This document shows positions 33,062 through 41,705 of a stretch of 64,000 nt of DNA, piece after piece; positions within the stretch are counted from its first letter, which is position 1, and the number at the start of each line of letters is the position of its first letter. The position numbers were made by a program, and so were the translations under genes. The notes under the pieces are model-generated. The model ran no database searches, was not told where the DNA came from, and was given only the letters and a program-made list of their open reading frames with translations. The stretch is taken from NCBI RefSeq assembly GCF_000382205.1, contig NZ_KB907794.1, positions 1 to 64,000 on the forward strand. Direction: 5' to 3'. The stretch is from Dyadobacter beijingensis DSM 21582. Lineage in GTDB: Bacteria; Bacteroidota; Bacteroidia; Cytophagales; Spirosomataceae.

Positions 33062-34828
33062 ATGAATTTACGCTATACGCTAATCCTTATTGCCGGCATA
33101 TTGCCCGGCATTTCATACGCTCAGAAACCCGTCCAGGAATCCACCGGCTTTTACCAGTTCCTCTCCGACGATCCCAATCAGAAGCCTTTTTTCAGCGACC
33201 GCAAAGGTGTCATAGCCCGCAACGGCATCGTGGCCTCGGCTCATCCCGAAGCTTCGAAAGTCGGCATTGATATTCTGAAAGCCGGCGGTAATGCGGTGGA
33301 CGCCGCCGTGGCCGTGCAGTTTGCACTGGCGGTTGTGCACCCTTCGGCCGGTAACATCGGCGGTGGCGGCTTTCTCGTCCTCCGCGGCACGGATGGCAAA
33401 TCCCACAGCATCGATTTTCGCGAAAAGGCACCCGGCAAAGGCCACGCGGACATGTATCTCGACAAAGACGGCAACATCATCCCCAAATCCAGCACGCTGG
33501 GCCGCCTCGCTTCGGGCGTACCTGGCTCTGTGGACGGGATGGTGCAGGCACATGCCAAATTCGGGAAGCTTAGCTGGAAACAGGTTTTGCAGCCCGCCAT
33601 CGATATTGCAAAAAATGGGGTGATTCTCACCGAAAGAGAGGCCCGTAGCCTTAACTCCATCAAAAAAGACCTGCTGGAAGTCAACCCCGGCACATCCTAT
33701 TTCCTCAATCCGAACGGCAAAGACTGGGCAGCTGGCGATCTGCTCGTGCAGAAAGACCTGGCCAATGTGTTGAAACGCATTCAAAAGAAAGGTCGCGAAG
33801 GATTCTATGCGGGCAAAGTAGCCAAACGGCTTGTGAAGGATATTAACCGCGGCGGCGAAGGCATTATCAGCAGGCAGGACCTGGCCGACTACCACGCGCA
33901 ATGGCGCGAAACCATTACAGAGGGCTATAAAGGCTATAAAGTGATCACGATGGCGCCTCCATCCAGCGGAGGTGTGGCACTGTTGCAGTTAATGCGGCTT
34001 ACCGAGCAGCATCCGCTCCGCAAATGGGGCTGGCACAGTGATTCCACCATCCAGGTCATGATCGAAGCGGAGCGCCGCGTCTATGCCGACCGTGCCAAAT
34101 TCCTCGGCGATCCGGATTTTGTGAAAGTGCCGGTGAACGAGCTTATCAGCAAGGATTACCTGCAAAAACGTTGGAGCGATTTCTCCTGGGACAAAGCGAC
34201 CGATAGCAAAAACATCCACGGCGGCGAGTTACCGGGCTACGAAAGCCTCGAAACGACGCATTTCTCCGTCGTGGATAAAGAAGGCAATGCGGTAGCGGTT
34301 ACCACGACATTGAACGGCGGCTACGGCAGCCGGGTGGTGATCAAAGGCGGCGGCTTTTTTATGAATAACGAAATGGATGATTTCAGCGTGAAAGCAGGCG
34401 CCCCGAATATGTACGGGCTCATCGGCAACAAGGCCAATGCGATCGCGCCGGGCAAAAGAATGCTTTCGTCCATGACGCCAACCATTATTGAAAAAGACGG
34501 AAAGCTGCTGATGGTGGTAGGCACGCCCGGCGGGTCGACGATCATCACCTCCGTGTACCAAACGATATTGAATGTGCTGGAACACGGCATGACGATGCAG
34601 CAGGCCGTAAATGCATTGAAATTCCATCACCAATGGCTGCCCGACAAAACCACTTTCGAAGCAAATGCATTCCCGGCGGACGCCATTAAAAAGTTGCAGG
34701 ACAAAGGCTATATCCTCGAACAACAACGTAACTCGATTGGCCGGATGGATTGCATTCTCGTATTGCCTGACGGCTCCCTCGAAGGCGGCTCCGACCCGCG
34801 CGGCGACGATACCAGCGTAGGATATTAA
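33062..34828 (+). CDS. ggt: Gamma-glutamyltransferase
   Basis: This 588-residue N-terminal-nucleophile hydrolase is made as a precursor that cuts itself. A signal peptide (LILIAGILPGISYA) sends it to the periplasm. The large-subunit motif SAGNIGGGGFLVLR and the RE of DFREKAP are present. The nucleophile is Thr398 in ETTHFSVVDKEGNAVA, with GSRVVIKGGGFFMNNEMDDF and PGKRMLSSMTPTI after it. It hydrolyses or transfers the gamma-glutamyl group of glutathione. Length is normal. It ends 16 bases before the convergent cupin gene, inside a long inverted repeat. Confidence 0.96.
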   Translation: MNLRYTLILIAGILPGISYAQKPVQESTGFYQFLSDDPNQKPFFSDRKGVIARNGIVASAHPEASKVGIDILKAGGNAVDAAVAVQFALAVVHPSAGNIGGGGFLVLRGTDGKSHSIDFREKAPGKGHADMYLDKDGNIIPKSSTLGRLASGVPGSVDGMVQAHAKFGKLSWKQVLQPAIDIAKNGVILTEREARSLNSIKKDLLEVNPGTSYFLNPNGKDWAAGDLLVQKDLANVLKRIQKKGREGFYAGKVAKRLVKDINRGGEGIISRQDLADYHAQWRETITEGYKGYKVITMAPPSSGGVALLQLMRLTEQHPLRKWGWHSDSTIQVMIEAERRVYADRAKFLGDPDFVKVPVNELISKDYLQKRWSDFSWDKATDSKNIHGGELPGYESLETTHFSVVDKEGNAVAVTTTLNGGYGSRVVIKGGGFFMNNEMDDFSVKAGAPNMYGLIGNKANAIAPGKRMLSSMTPTIIEKDGKLLMVVGTPGGSTIITSVYQTILNVLEHGMTMQQAVNALKFHHQWLPDKTTFEANAFPADAIKKLQDKGYILEQQRNSIGRMDCILVLPDGSLEGGSDPRGDDTSVGY

Positions 34829-34833
34829 CCCCG

Positions 34834-34879
34834 CGCCGGGCTGATCAGCAACGCGTGAGTTCGGCGATCAGCCCGGCGT
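34834..34879. terminator. Long stem-loop between ggt and the cupin gene
   Basis: A perfect 13-bp inverted repeat (34834-34846 with 34867-34879, core GCCGGGCTGATC) has a 20-base loop. No T tract follows on either strand. It covers the last codons and stop of the cupin gene. It may stop transcription by a factor-dependent route or protect mRNA 3' ends. Confidence 0.5.
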
Positions 34880-35351
34880 GCTCCGGATATTCCTGGGACA
34901 ACGCGTCCCGACCTGCCATTTCAAAATCGGCAAAATCGAACCCCGGCGCTACCGTGCAGCCGACCAACGCATAGCTGCTCCCGCCAGCCGGCCTAGACCC
35001 GAACCACGCGCCGGCCGGTACCACCGCCTGGAACGTCTCCCCGTTATCCGGGTCATTCCCGAGCCGGATCACATTCAATTCGCCCGACACCGGGTCGATC
35101 ACGAATACTTCCAATGCCTCGCCGGCATAGAAATGCCACATTTCATCGGCCTGAATGCGGTGAAATGCGGAAAAATTATGCGATTCGAGCAGGAAATAGA
35201 TACCGGTGGAAAACGCCCGGTCGCCACTGAAACGGGCAGGTAATGCCGCGTGTCCGATTGTTTCGGATGCACGGTAGGTTTCAGCATAGTAGCCGCCTTC
35301 GGGATGCGGCAGCAGGTGGTATTTCTCAATCCAGTACGATACAGGTTTCAT
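34845..35351 (-). CDS. Cupin, DUF985 family
   Basis: This 168-residue beta-barrel protein has the DUF985 features: a start like YWIEKYHLLPHPEGGYYAET, FLLESHNFSAFHRIQADE with the metal-site His, MWHFYAGEALEVFVI and the ending WFGSRPAGGSSYALVGC with TVAPGFDFADFE. The enzyme activity of this family is not settled. I chose ATG at 35351 because the open frame back to 35432 adds a tail with no match and crosses the promoter region of the divergent Nudix gene. The C-terminal codons lie within the stem-loop at 34834-34879. Confidence 0.88.
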   Translation of the reverse strand: MKPVSYWIEKYHLLPHPEGGYYAETYRASETIGHAALPARFSGDRAFSTGIYFLLESHNFSAFHRIQADEMWHFYAGEALEVFVIDPVSGELNVIRLGNDPDNGETFQAVVPAGAWFGSRPAGGSSYALVGCTVAPGFDFADFEMAGRDALSQEYPEHAGLIAELTRC

Positions 35352-35418
35352 GGGACGTCGGTTAGTAGTACCGCAAAGTAATCCGTATCCTGAATTATTC
35401 ACCGGTGGCTCATTGTTT

Positions 35419-35449
35419 TTTGCCAAAAGCAAAGTTTTGACTAATTTTG
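35419..35449 (+). promoter_or_regulatory. Promoter of the Nudix gene
   Basis: TTTG at 35419-35422 and TAATTTTG at 35442-35449 are 19 bases apart, a full match to the Bacteroidota consensus. Transcription would start near 35456, 28 bases before the ATG. Confidence 0.65.
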
Positions 35450-35483
35450 ATCAAATTCAATCATAAATAATCAATTTTGGTCA
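35438..35483. promoter_or_regulatory. Inverted repeat overlapping the Nudix promoter, candidate operator
   Basis: TGACTAATTTTGATC (35438-35452) faces an inverted copy at 35469-35483 (11 of 15 match), and TTTGATCAAA at 35446-35455 is itself a 10-base palindrome. The sites cover the -7 element and reach the start codon, so a bound repressor would block transcription. The regulator is unknown. Confidence 0.4.
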
Positions 35484-36071
35484 ATGAAAAATCCGCGCGT
35501 GAAGATTGAGCAAGAAGAAGTGCTCTCCAACAATTGGTACACCCTTCGTAAATACACTTTTGACTACCAGCGCGCCGACGGCTCGTGGGAGCGCCAGGCT
35601 CGCGAGGCTTACGACCGCGGTAACGGTGCCGTGATCCTGCTTTATAACCAGGAAAAAAACACGGTGGTACTCACCCGTCAGTTCCGTTTACCGACCTACA
35701 CCAACGGCAATGCTACCGGCATGATGATTGAAGCCTGCGCCGGCCTGCTCGACAGGGATAACCCGGAAGAATGCATTAAACGCGAAACGGAAGAAGAAAC
35801 CGGTTATCAGGTAAGTTCGGTAAGGAAGATATTCGAAGCCTATATGTCGCCTGGCTCGGTGACCGAAATCCTGTACTTCTTCGTGGCTGAATACTCCGAC
35901 GATATGAAAGTGAGCGACGGCGGCGGCTGCGCCACGGAACAGGAAAATATCGAGGTAATGGAAATGCCGTTTTCAAATGCCTTACAAATGGTCGCCAGCG
36001 GCGAAATCAACGACGCCAAGACGATCATGCTCATCCAGTATGCACAGATCAACGGATTGGTACGGGCATGA
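35484..36071 (+). CDS. Nudix hydrolase, GDP-mannose/ADP-sugar pyrophosphatase-like (NudK type)
   Basis: This is a 195-residue hydrolase. The Nudix box is in the form AGLLDRDNPEECIKRETEEE followed by TGY, with the REx2EE metal-binding core intact; the spacing before it is two residues longer than the minimal box, as in NudK. EAYMSPGSVTEILYFFVAEY follows, where the SPG loop is typical of ADP-sugar and GDP-mannose pyrophosphatases. It would split a nucleotide sugar into sugar-1-phosphate and NMP. It has its own strong promoter and a candidate operator. gmd, 16 kb away, uses GDP-mannose, but a link is only a guess. Confidence 0.9.
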   Translation: MKNPRVKIEQEEVLSNNWYTLRKYTFDYQRADGSWERQAREAYDRGNGAVILLYNQEKNTVVLTRQFRLPTYTNGNATGMMIEACAGLLDRDNPEECIKRETEEETGYQVSSVRKIFEAYMSPGSVTEILYFFVAEYSDDMKVSDGGGCATEQENIEVMEMPFSNALQMVASGEINDAKTIMLIQYAQINGLVRA

Positions 36072-36110
36072 AAAAACCGGAGGATCAACGGTTATCCTCC
36101 GGCTAGTGAC
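36070..36110 (-). terminator. Terminator between Nudix and YtxH genes
   Basis: CCGGAGGAT (36077-36085) pairs with ATCCTCCGG (36094-36102). Read on the minus strand it ends in a T tract, fitting the YtxH gene; on the plus strand the T tract is weaker. Confidence 0.75.
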
Positions 36111-36118
36111 TTTTATTA

Positions 36119-36445
36119 TCAGGAAATAGGGTCGGGCGTGGGCGTAACGTCCGTTTCAGGCGAAGTACCCTTGCTACCCTTGAATTTTTCGAACAAATCC
36201 TTGAAAAATGCCTCGGCATCGGGGAAATTGCTTTTGAGCGTCTCGGCACCTTTGGATTTAAGTTCCTCGAAATACTCAGGAGCTTTATCGATGGCCCCTT
36301 CCGCTTCGTCTTTCAGGTTGTTAGCCTTTGCTTTGAGATCTTCCAAAAGCTTCTCCCCTTCTTCTGTTTGAAGGTATTTGTGCGCAGCTACGCCGGCAGC
36401 GGCGCCCAAAATGAATGTGGCCAGGTGTTTTGCGTTAATGCTCAT
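36119..36445 (-). CDS. YtxH domain-containing protein
   Basis: This small 108-residue protein has a Gly/Ala-rich hydrophobic N-terminus (LATFILGAAAGVAAHKYL) that can anchor it in the membrane. A long charged helical part follows (EEGEKLLEDLKAKANNLKDE), then a Pro/Thr/Asp-rich end. This is the YtxH layout, linked in other bacteria to stress responses and envelope integrity, with no defined reaction. It stands alone between terminators. Confidence 0.82.
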   Translation of the reverse strand: MSINAKHLATFILGAAAGVAAHKYLQTEEGEKLLEDLKAKANNLKDEAEGAIDKAPEYFEELKSKGAETLKSNFPDAEAFFKDLFEKFKGSKGTSPETDVTPTPDPIS

Positions 36446-36542
36446 GATTTCCAGTTACTTAGTTTGAGATTTGATTATTCAAGTTAAAGAAACTAATACT
36501 CCCGTCAAAAGAACGGATCGACAAATGCGGATGCGCCACACC

Positions 36543-36579
36543 GAAAAAAATTGTGCCCGGTAACATGGTCACCGGGCAC
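36543..36579 (-). terminator. Terminator after the SIMPL gene
   Basis: GTGCCCGGT (36553-36561) pairs with ACCGGGCAC (36571-36579). On the minus strand the stem is followed by a run of seven T. Confidence 0.85.
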
Positions 36580-36609
36580 CTGAAAGGGAAAGGTTATGCG
36601 TGAAACGGC

Positions 36610-37341
36610 CTATTTGATCTCAAATGCAGCCTGCATACGATAACTGATTTTGATTTTCTGATACTGCACATCACTGTCCTGAACGGCATCCGCAGACTCG
36701 GCGGCAAAAGCGCGGACATTGGCTTTGGCAAACACCGGTTGAGGGAAATACAAATTCTCATCCAGCTCTTTGATTTCGAGCACTTTGCCCAGTTTCTGGT
36801 CCAGCGAAGCAACGAGGTATTCCGCCTTCACCTTTGCAGCTTTCAACGCGTCGATCTTCACCTGTTTTTTAAACTCCTCGCGTTTCGAGTGATCAACCCG
36901 CGCCACATTGGCGTACTGCACGCCGCGGCTTTCTACTTTCGACAAAATACCGTCCAGCTTTTCGGCGCTCGAAACTTTCAATTCATATTGTTTCGCTTCG
37001 AGAAATGTGGCAGGTTTTTTCTTCTTGTCCACATAATTCTGGTAACCGCCCACCCCGCTGATCGACAATGCCTCTTTCGGCAAACCGGCGTCGGCCACAG
37101 CCTTGATCAGCTGTTTTTCCAACGTGCTGATATTGACCTTGTCCTTCTGGTTTTTCTCGTCCTGGAAATACTCGCGGAGTGAAATATTGAAATAAATTTC
37201 GTCGGGCACCACCTCCATTTCGGCAAACCCTGCCACTTCTATATTCGGAACCTGGTATAGCTGTTCAGTTTTGACTTGTGAGAATGCGGGAGTCAGCAGT
37301 GATGAAGTAAGTAAAGCGCCGAGCAAAAAAATCTTTTTCAT
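36610..37341 (-). CDS. Secreted SIMPL domain protein (DUF541)
   Basis: This 243-residue protein has a signal peptide (MKKIFLLGALLTSSLLTPAF, then SQ); the ATG at 37341 is chosen because it starts that signal, while the frame's earlier start at 37434 adds unrelated residues. The SIMPL domain shows IEVAGFAEMEVVPDEIYFNI at its start, ALSISGVGGYQNY in the middle and KIKISYRMQAAFEIK at the end. SIMPL proteins such as E. coli YggE are periplasmic, form rings and are linked to oxidative stress, with no known enzyme activity. It is a single gene with its own terminator. Confidence 0.9.
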   Translation of the reverse strand: MKKIFLLGALLTSSLLTPAFSQVKTEQLYQVPNIEVAGFAEMEVVPDEIYFNISLREYFQDEKNQKDKVNISTLEKQLIKAVADAGLPKEALSISGVGGYQNYVDKKKKPATFLEAKQYELKVSSAEKLDGILSKVESRGVQYANVARVDHSKREEFKKQVKIDALKAAKVKAEYLVASLDQKLGKVLEIKELDENLYFPQPVFAKANVRAFAAESADAVQDSDVQYQKIKISYRMQAAFEIK

Positions 37342-37503
37342 GGCTTCAAGATGGATAAAAATGAAACGGATAATAAACCAGACAGCCCGGTCGGACATTG
37401 CCGTCTTTCGAACTGTTCTATGGTTTAGATACAAAAACCGGGCGAAAGGTTTAATCCGAAACCGGCTGCATGGGTCGTTTATTTCGGTATCCGGCTAAAT
37501 AAA

Positions 37504-37543
37504 AAGTGGAAGAACGGGCTAAAAAGCTGTCATTCTTCCACTT
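37504..37543 (-). terminator. Terminator after the MarR gene
   Basis: AAGTGGAAGAA (37504-37514) pairs perfectly with TTCTTCCACTT (37533-37543), 18-base loop. On the minus strand it is followed by TTTATTT. Confidence 0.75.
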
Positions 37544-37569
37544 ATTGGGCAGGTAAAAATTTTGTCAGA

Positions 37570-38004
37570 TCAGGTAAAATTCTGGTAAATGGAGTCCATA
37601 ATGCGGACGAAATGCTGGTAATCGGAGTCGCTGAGACTACCCCAGCCCTTGCGCCGGATATCGGCTACGATCGGGAAAGCCTGGTTGTAGATCGCCTCGC
37701 CGTTCTTGGTAAGGAACAAATTGAATTTCCGGCGGTCGCCGGCAGCGGGACCGCGCTCAACCAATCCTTTCTTTTCGAGCAGGTCGATGATCCTCGTCAC
37801 GGTCGGCGGGTCTTTGAAAGTCATTTCGGCCAGCTCATTCTGGCTGATTCCCTGTTTTCGGAAAATATGGTCTATCAGCACCCATTGGTCGACGGTAAGG
37901 TCAAATCCGGCTTCTGTCAGTTGTTTTTGCAGGGCATTCCGAATCTTTTTGATAGTCGTATCTATCTTAAAAAAATAGGCACGATGATCCGACTGATGTG
38001 TCAT
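37570..38004 (-). CDS. MarR family transcriptional regulator
   Basis: This 144-residue regulator has a winged-helix domain at residues about 35-105. The helix-turn-helix is GISQNELAEMTFKDPPTVTR, the following helix reads IIDLLEKKGLVER, and the wing contains GDRRKFNLFLT with the conserved Asp-Arg-Arg. The flanking helices form the dimer interface. Its ligand and targets are unknown. It has no close cotranscribed neighbour; the SIMPL gene lies 228 bases downstream beyond a terminator. Confidence 0.92.
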   Translation of the reverse strand: MTHQSDHRAYFFKIDTTIKKIRNALQKQLTEAGFDLTVDQWVLIDHIFRKQGISQNELAEMTFKDPPTVTRIIDLLEKKGLVERGPAAGDRRKFNLFLTKNGEAIYNQAFPIVADIRRKGWGSLSDSDYQHFVRIMDSIYQNFT

Positions 38005-38116
38005 GATGTGGAAGTAAAGTAGAGTTTGGAATCGATTGAGTATATATCAAATATAAGCCTTTGCAACAATTCGTCTACTAATAATTGCGGAGGAAAAATT
38101 GATAGTTGACAAATAA

Positions 38117-38147
38117 TCACAAAAAAAGCCGGGCACATGTGCCCGGC
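38117..38147 (-). terminator. Terminator after ppc
   Basis: The 20-base palindrome 38128-38147 (GCCGGGCAC and its complement) is followed on the minus strand by seven T. Confidence 0.85.
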
Positions 38148-38171
38148 CCTGATAAACATCTTACCGATACG

Positions 38172-40754
38172 CTACGCCGAATTCCTCGCCGCATTAATAA
38201 TTCCGAACATCGCCCGGATAATCAGCTGGTTATACGTTTCTACGTCTACCTGCAAGTCCTTCGGATCGCCAGCCAGCATTTGCAATGCATATTGCTGAAT
38301 CGTGATCAGCGGGAGAACAATGCGTTCGCGGGTTTTGATCGACACTTTGGTGACGTTATTGCTATCCAGGAGCTCCTTCTGGCCCGATACGTCGAGCAGC
38401 AGCTCGCGGGTAAGGAGGAATTCTTCATACATTTTATCCCAGAATTCGCGGTAATCCTCTTCTTCGCGCAGGTATTTCGTCGCTGGGAAGAACGCTTTCG
38501 AGAGCGACTGCATCGAGTTTTCGATCAGTGTGCGGAAGAAAAGCGATTTCTGGTAAAGCTTTTTGATTTCCTCCACTTTGTTCTCTTTCACCAACTCGCG
38601 GATCGCCGTTCCGAAACCATAGAAGCCCGGCACGTTCTGCTTCATCTGCGCCCACGAGCCCACAAACGGGATCGCACGCAGGTCTTCGAACTTCAAACCG
38701 CCATCGTCGTTGCCGCGTTTGGTAGGACGACTTCCGATGTTGGTCTGGCCATAGAAGCGCAACGGCGTCTTTTTATCCAGGTATTTGACAAACTTCGGAT
38801 GGTTTTTCAGGTCCAGGTAGGAGTTATAAGCGATTTCCGCCATCTCCTCGATGAGTTCCTTGTCCGCATCCGTCAGTTCATCCTCGCGGTTGCCTTTGAA
38901 AAGGTGGTTTTCCAGACCCGCCGTGAACAATCTTTCCAGGTTATACATCGCCGTCGTAACGGTTCCGTAGTTGGAGCTGATCGTCTGTCCCTGCACGGTC
39001 AGCTGGATTTCCTTATCCTCGATGTCCTTGCCGAGCGATGAGTAGAAATTGTGGTTATTGCCGCCGCCGCGTGCAGGAGGCCCCCCACGGCCGTCGAAGA
39101 ACGTGACTTTGATGCCAAACTCGCGCGAAACTTTCGTCAGTTCTTCCTTAGCGCGGTAAATCGACCAGTTTGCACGCAGATAACCACCATCCTTGGTACC
39201 GTCCGAGAAGCCCACCATGATCGTCTGGTGGTTTTCACGGTTAGTCAAATGGTTGCGGTAATAGTCGTTTTCATACAGCGAGCGCATAATGCCTGGCGCA
39301 TTGGCGAGGTCGTCCACCGTTTCAAAAAGCGGCACGACGTCCACCGCGAGCTTGCCTTCTTCGTCGGCAATCAGGTTTTTGGCCAGCGCCACCACCTGCA
39401 TTACATTCAGCGCGGAGGTATTATTGCTGATCACATAGCGATGCGCGCCTTTCTCGCCATTCTTTTCCTGGATCGTTTTAATGGCCCTGATCGAGCCGAG
39501 GATATCCTTCGTCAGCTCATCCTCGTAATCTTCATCGCGAAGCGGGATATTAAGAGAAAGGAGCAGATCGATTTTTTTCGCTTCGTCCCAGCTCTCGTAA
39601 TCGCTGTATTTCAGCAGCGGGATTTTCTTTTCAAGCCTTTTCAGAATATCTTCCCATGCCTTGCCGTGCTTGCGGCTGTCCTGGCGTACGTCCAGGCTTG
39701 CGAAGAAGAACCCGAACAGGTTCAGTTTCAGGATAAAATTATCCAGCAACTCCACAAACAGCCCCTGGTGCTTGTTCACCAGCACTTCCCGGGCTTTCAA
39801 CAGCTCGTCGATCAGCTCCTGCGCATTTTCGTACCCTTCCTCGAACGGTCCGAAAATGGTGCTGTTCATCTTTTTCTCGGCAAGCGAAACCGCGTCGTCC
39901 ACTCCTTTGAATGTAAGGCGGCGTTTCAGTTGGCGGATATCGCGGTAATAGCCGCGGAGCAGCGTCTCGCGCAGGCGGTCGGCAACTTTCAGGGTAATTT
40001 CCGGGTTTACGAACGGGTTACCGTCGCGGTCGCCGCCGGGCCAGAAGCCGAGGCGGAACACATTTGGGTAAGGCCAGTCGTGCACGCTCATTCCCAGGCC
40101 GTTGATCAGCTTTTCGAGGATGGACGGGATGGCGTCGTAATATACATTTTCGAGGAACCAGCACAGGCTCACCGCCTCGTCGAATGGCGTAGGCTTTTCG
40201 TGATTGATAAATGCCGTTTTGCCGAGTTGCAGCAGGAGCTGGTTAACCTCCGTGAAGTCGTTTTCTTTAATCGCGTCTTCGAGATCGTTGATGATCCCAA
40301 GCACTTTGCCCGAATAGAACTGCGTCGGGTGGGCCGTGAGGACAATGCGTACGCTGAAATCTTCCAGCTTGGCGAGCAATTTCTTTTTCAGTTCGTCATT
40401 GTCGAGCCGTTCGGTGAGGTAGGTTACCGAGCCCTTGCCGGTCAGGTCGTGGGTCTGCTCAAACGCGGCGTCCTCCACCGAATCGAAAAGCACGACCTGC
40501 CGTTCGATATATTGGATAAATGCAAAAAGTAAATCCGCACGCTCCTTGGGGGTAGCCGTTTCCAGCAGCTCAGAAAAAAAGAGTTCGATGATTTCTTTGG
40601 GAGATTTGCCTTCCTGAAAGCCAATCTCACTCTGCTGGGTCAGTATCGGAAGTAAGGAGCCGGTTTGGAAGATACCGCGATAAGGTAAGCTCAGAAACAG
40701 GCTATTAAAAATATTATACTTCGTTACAACTGCGTCCTGGAAACTATTATTCAT
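38172..40754 (-). CDS. ppc: Phosphoenolpyruvate carboxylase
   Basis: This 860-residue enzyme adds bicarbonate to phosphoenolpyruvate to make oxaloacetate, topping up the TCA cycle. Key motifs are IVLTAHPTQ with the catalytic His, FWPGGDRDGNPFV, MVGFSDGTKDGGYLRANW and FDGRGGPPARGGGNN with the catalytic Arg-rich loop. Several positions differ from the textbook signatures: TAHPTQ instead of TAHPTE, GFSDGTKD instead of GYSDSxKD, and FDGRGG instead of FHGRGG. This is the divergent PEPC type I associate with Bacteroidota. It has its own -7 element at 40796-40803 and terminator, and follows the Xer gene on the same strand. Confidence 0.95.
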   Translation of the reverse strand: MNNSFQDAVVTKYNIFNSLFLSLPYRGIFQTGSLLPILTQQSEIGFQEGKSPKEIIELFFSELLETATPKERADLLFAFIQYIERQVVLFDSVEDAAFEQTHDLTGKGSVTYLTERLDNDELKKKLLAKLEDFSVRIVLTAHPTQFYSGKVLGIINDLEDAIKENDFTEVNQLLLQLGKTAFINHEKPTPFDEAVSLCWFLENVYYDAIPSILEKLINGLGMSVHDWPYPNVFRLGFWPGGDRDGNPFVNPEITLKVADRLRETLLRGYYRDIRQLKRRLTFKGVDDAVSLAEKKMNSTIFGPFEEGYENAQELIDELLKAREVLVNKHQGLFVELLDNFILKLNLFGFFFASLDVRQDSRKHGKAWEDILKRLEKKIPLLKYSDYESWDEAKKIDLLLSLNIPLRDEDYEDELTKDILGSIRAIKTIQEKNGEKGAHRYVISNNTSALNVMQVVALAKNLIADEEGKLAVDVVPLFETVDDLANAPGIMRSLYENDYYRNHLTNRENHQTIMVGFSDGTKDGGYLRANWSIYRAKEELTKVSREFGIKVTFFDGRGGPPARGGGNNHNFYSSLGKDIEDKEIQLTVQGQTISSNYGTVTTAMYNLERLFTAGLENHLFKGNREDELTDADKELIEEMAEIAYNSYLDLKNHPKFVKYLDKKTPLRFYGQTNIGSRPTKRGNDDGGLKFEDLRAIPFVGSWAQMKQNVPGFYGFGTAIRELVKENKVEEIKKLYQKSLFFRTLIENSMQSLSKAFFPATKYLREEEDYREFWDKMYEEFLLTRELLLDVSGQKELLDSNNVTKVSIKTRERIVLPLITIQQYALQMLAGDPKDLQVDVETYNQLIIRAMFGIINAARNSA

Positions 40755-40795
40755 AATGGAGTGACGAAATTATATTTTGAAATTTGCACTGAAGG

Positions 40796-40803
40796 CAAAT
40801 ATA
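40796..40803 (-). promoter_or_regulatory. -7 element (TATATTTG on the minus strand) of ppc
   Basis: CAAATATA on the plus strand reads TATATTTG on the minus strand, an exact TAnnTTTG match 41 bases before the ppc start. No good -33 element. Confidence 0.45.
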
Positions 40804-40820
40804 ACTTTAAAAAATCGGTT

Positions 40821-41693
40821 TCAGGCCTTGGGGTGCGCTTGTTGATGCGTTTTTTTAAGCTTTTCGATGGAGTTGTGGGTGTAAATCTGCGTCGCGGCAA
40901 GGTTGGCATGGCCCAACAATTCTTTGATCGCGTTCAGATCGGCGCCGCGGTTGAGCAGGTGCGTCGCATACGTGTGCCGGAGCACGTGTGGGCTTTTTTG
41001 GGAGAGCGTCGTGACGGCTGAGAGGTATTGTTTTACTTTTCTTTGAACGAACACAGGATAAACTGCTTTGTGTGAATCGGTTAGAATGAGAACATCGGTA
41101 GTTTCCTCCGGGGCGCGCTGTTCAGTATATTTATGCAGCAGCTGCGCGAGGGCGGTAGAAACGGGCACAATGCGTTCTTTGGACCGCTTTCCGAAAACGC
41201 GGATCGTACGCGCGGGCAGGTTCAGGTCCTTCACTTCGAGCTCCACGAGCTCCGAGAGCCGGATACCGCTGCCGTACAGCAGCTCCATGATCACCCGGTC
41301 GCGCAGGCCTTCGAAATCGTCCGTGAAAGTGCCTTCCTCGAAAAGCATTTCCATTGATTTCTCTTCCACGAATGCCGGCAGCTTTTTGCGTGTTTTCAGG
41401 GCCGAGAGGATTTTCGTCGGATCGGCGTCGATGTGTTTCTTCTTCCTTAGATAACCATAAAAAGTACGGAGTGCGGCAATTTTCCGGTTAATGGACGATG
41501 GATTGAGCCCTTCTTCCATCATACTCACCACCCACGACCGCAGCATCGGCGGCTTGGCTATCTCGGGCTCGGCGCATTCATATTGAAAAAGGAGGTATTT
41601 CTGAAACTGGTCGAGATCAGTCTGATACGACTTGATCGTGTGCGCACTGGCGCGCTTTTCAAATTGGAGGAATTCCAGAAACGGCGTTATCAT
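40821..41693 (-). CDS. Tyrosine recombinase, XerC/XerD type
   Basis: This 290-residue recombinase has an N-terminal SAM-like DNA-binding domain (FLEFLQFEKRASAHTIKSYQ) and a C-terminal catalytic domain. The catalytic residues are visible: Arg in YGSGIRLSEL, His-x-x-Arg in SPHVLRHTYATHLL, His in LLGHANLAATQIYTH and the Tyr in QIYTH. Such enzymes resolve chromosome dimers at dif. I chose ATG at 41693; the longer frame begins with TTG at 41708 inside the terminator hairpin after rpsU. It follows rpsU, a pairing I know from many Bacteroidota genomes. Confidence 0.93.
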   Translation of the reverse strand: MITPFLEFLQFEKRASAHTIKSYQTDLDQFQKYLLFQYECAEPEIAKPPMLRSWVVSMMEEGLNPSSINRKIAALRTFYGYLRKKKHIDADPTKILSALKTRKKLPAFVEEKSMEMLFEEGTFTDDFEGLRDRVIMELLYGSGIRLSELVELEVKDLNLPARTIRVFGKRSKERIVPVSTALAQLLHKYTEQRAPEETTDVLILTDSHKAVYPVFVQRKVKQYLSAVTTLSQKSPHVLRHTYATHLLNRGADLNAIKELLGHANLAATQIYTHNSIEKLKKTHQQAHPKA

Positions 41694-41705
41694 AGTCCGA
41701 ACATA

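Noticed and set aside
38106..40532. Two long plus-strand frames (311 and 493 codons)
   Set aside because: Both are antisense to ppc, whose motifs are clear. Their compositions are typical of shadow frames.
40821..41693. Integrase marking an integrated mobile element
   Set aside because: The gene sits next to rpsU in a setting common in this phylum, with no attachment repeats, tRNA junction or cargo genes.
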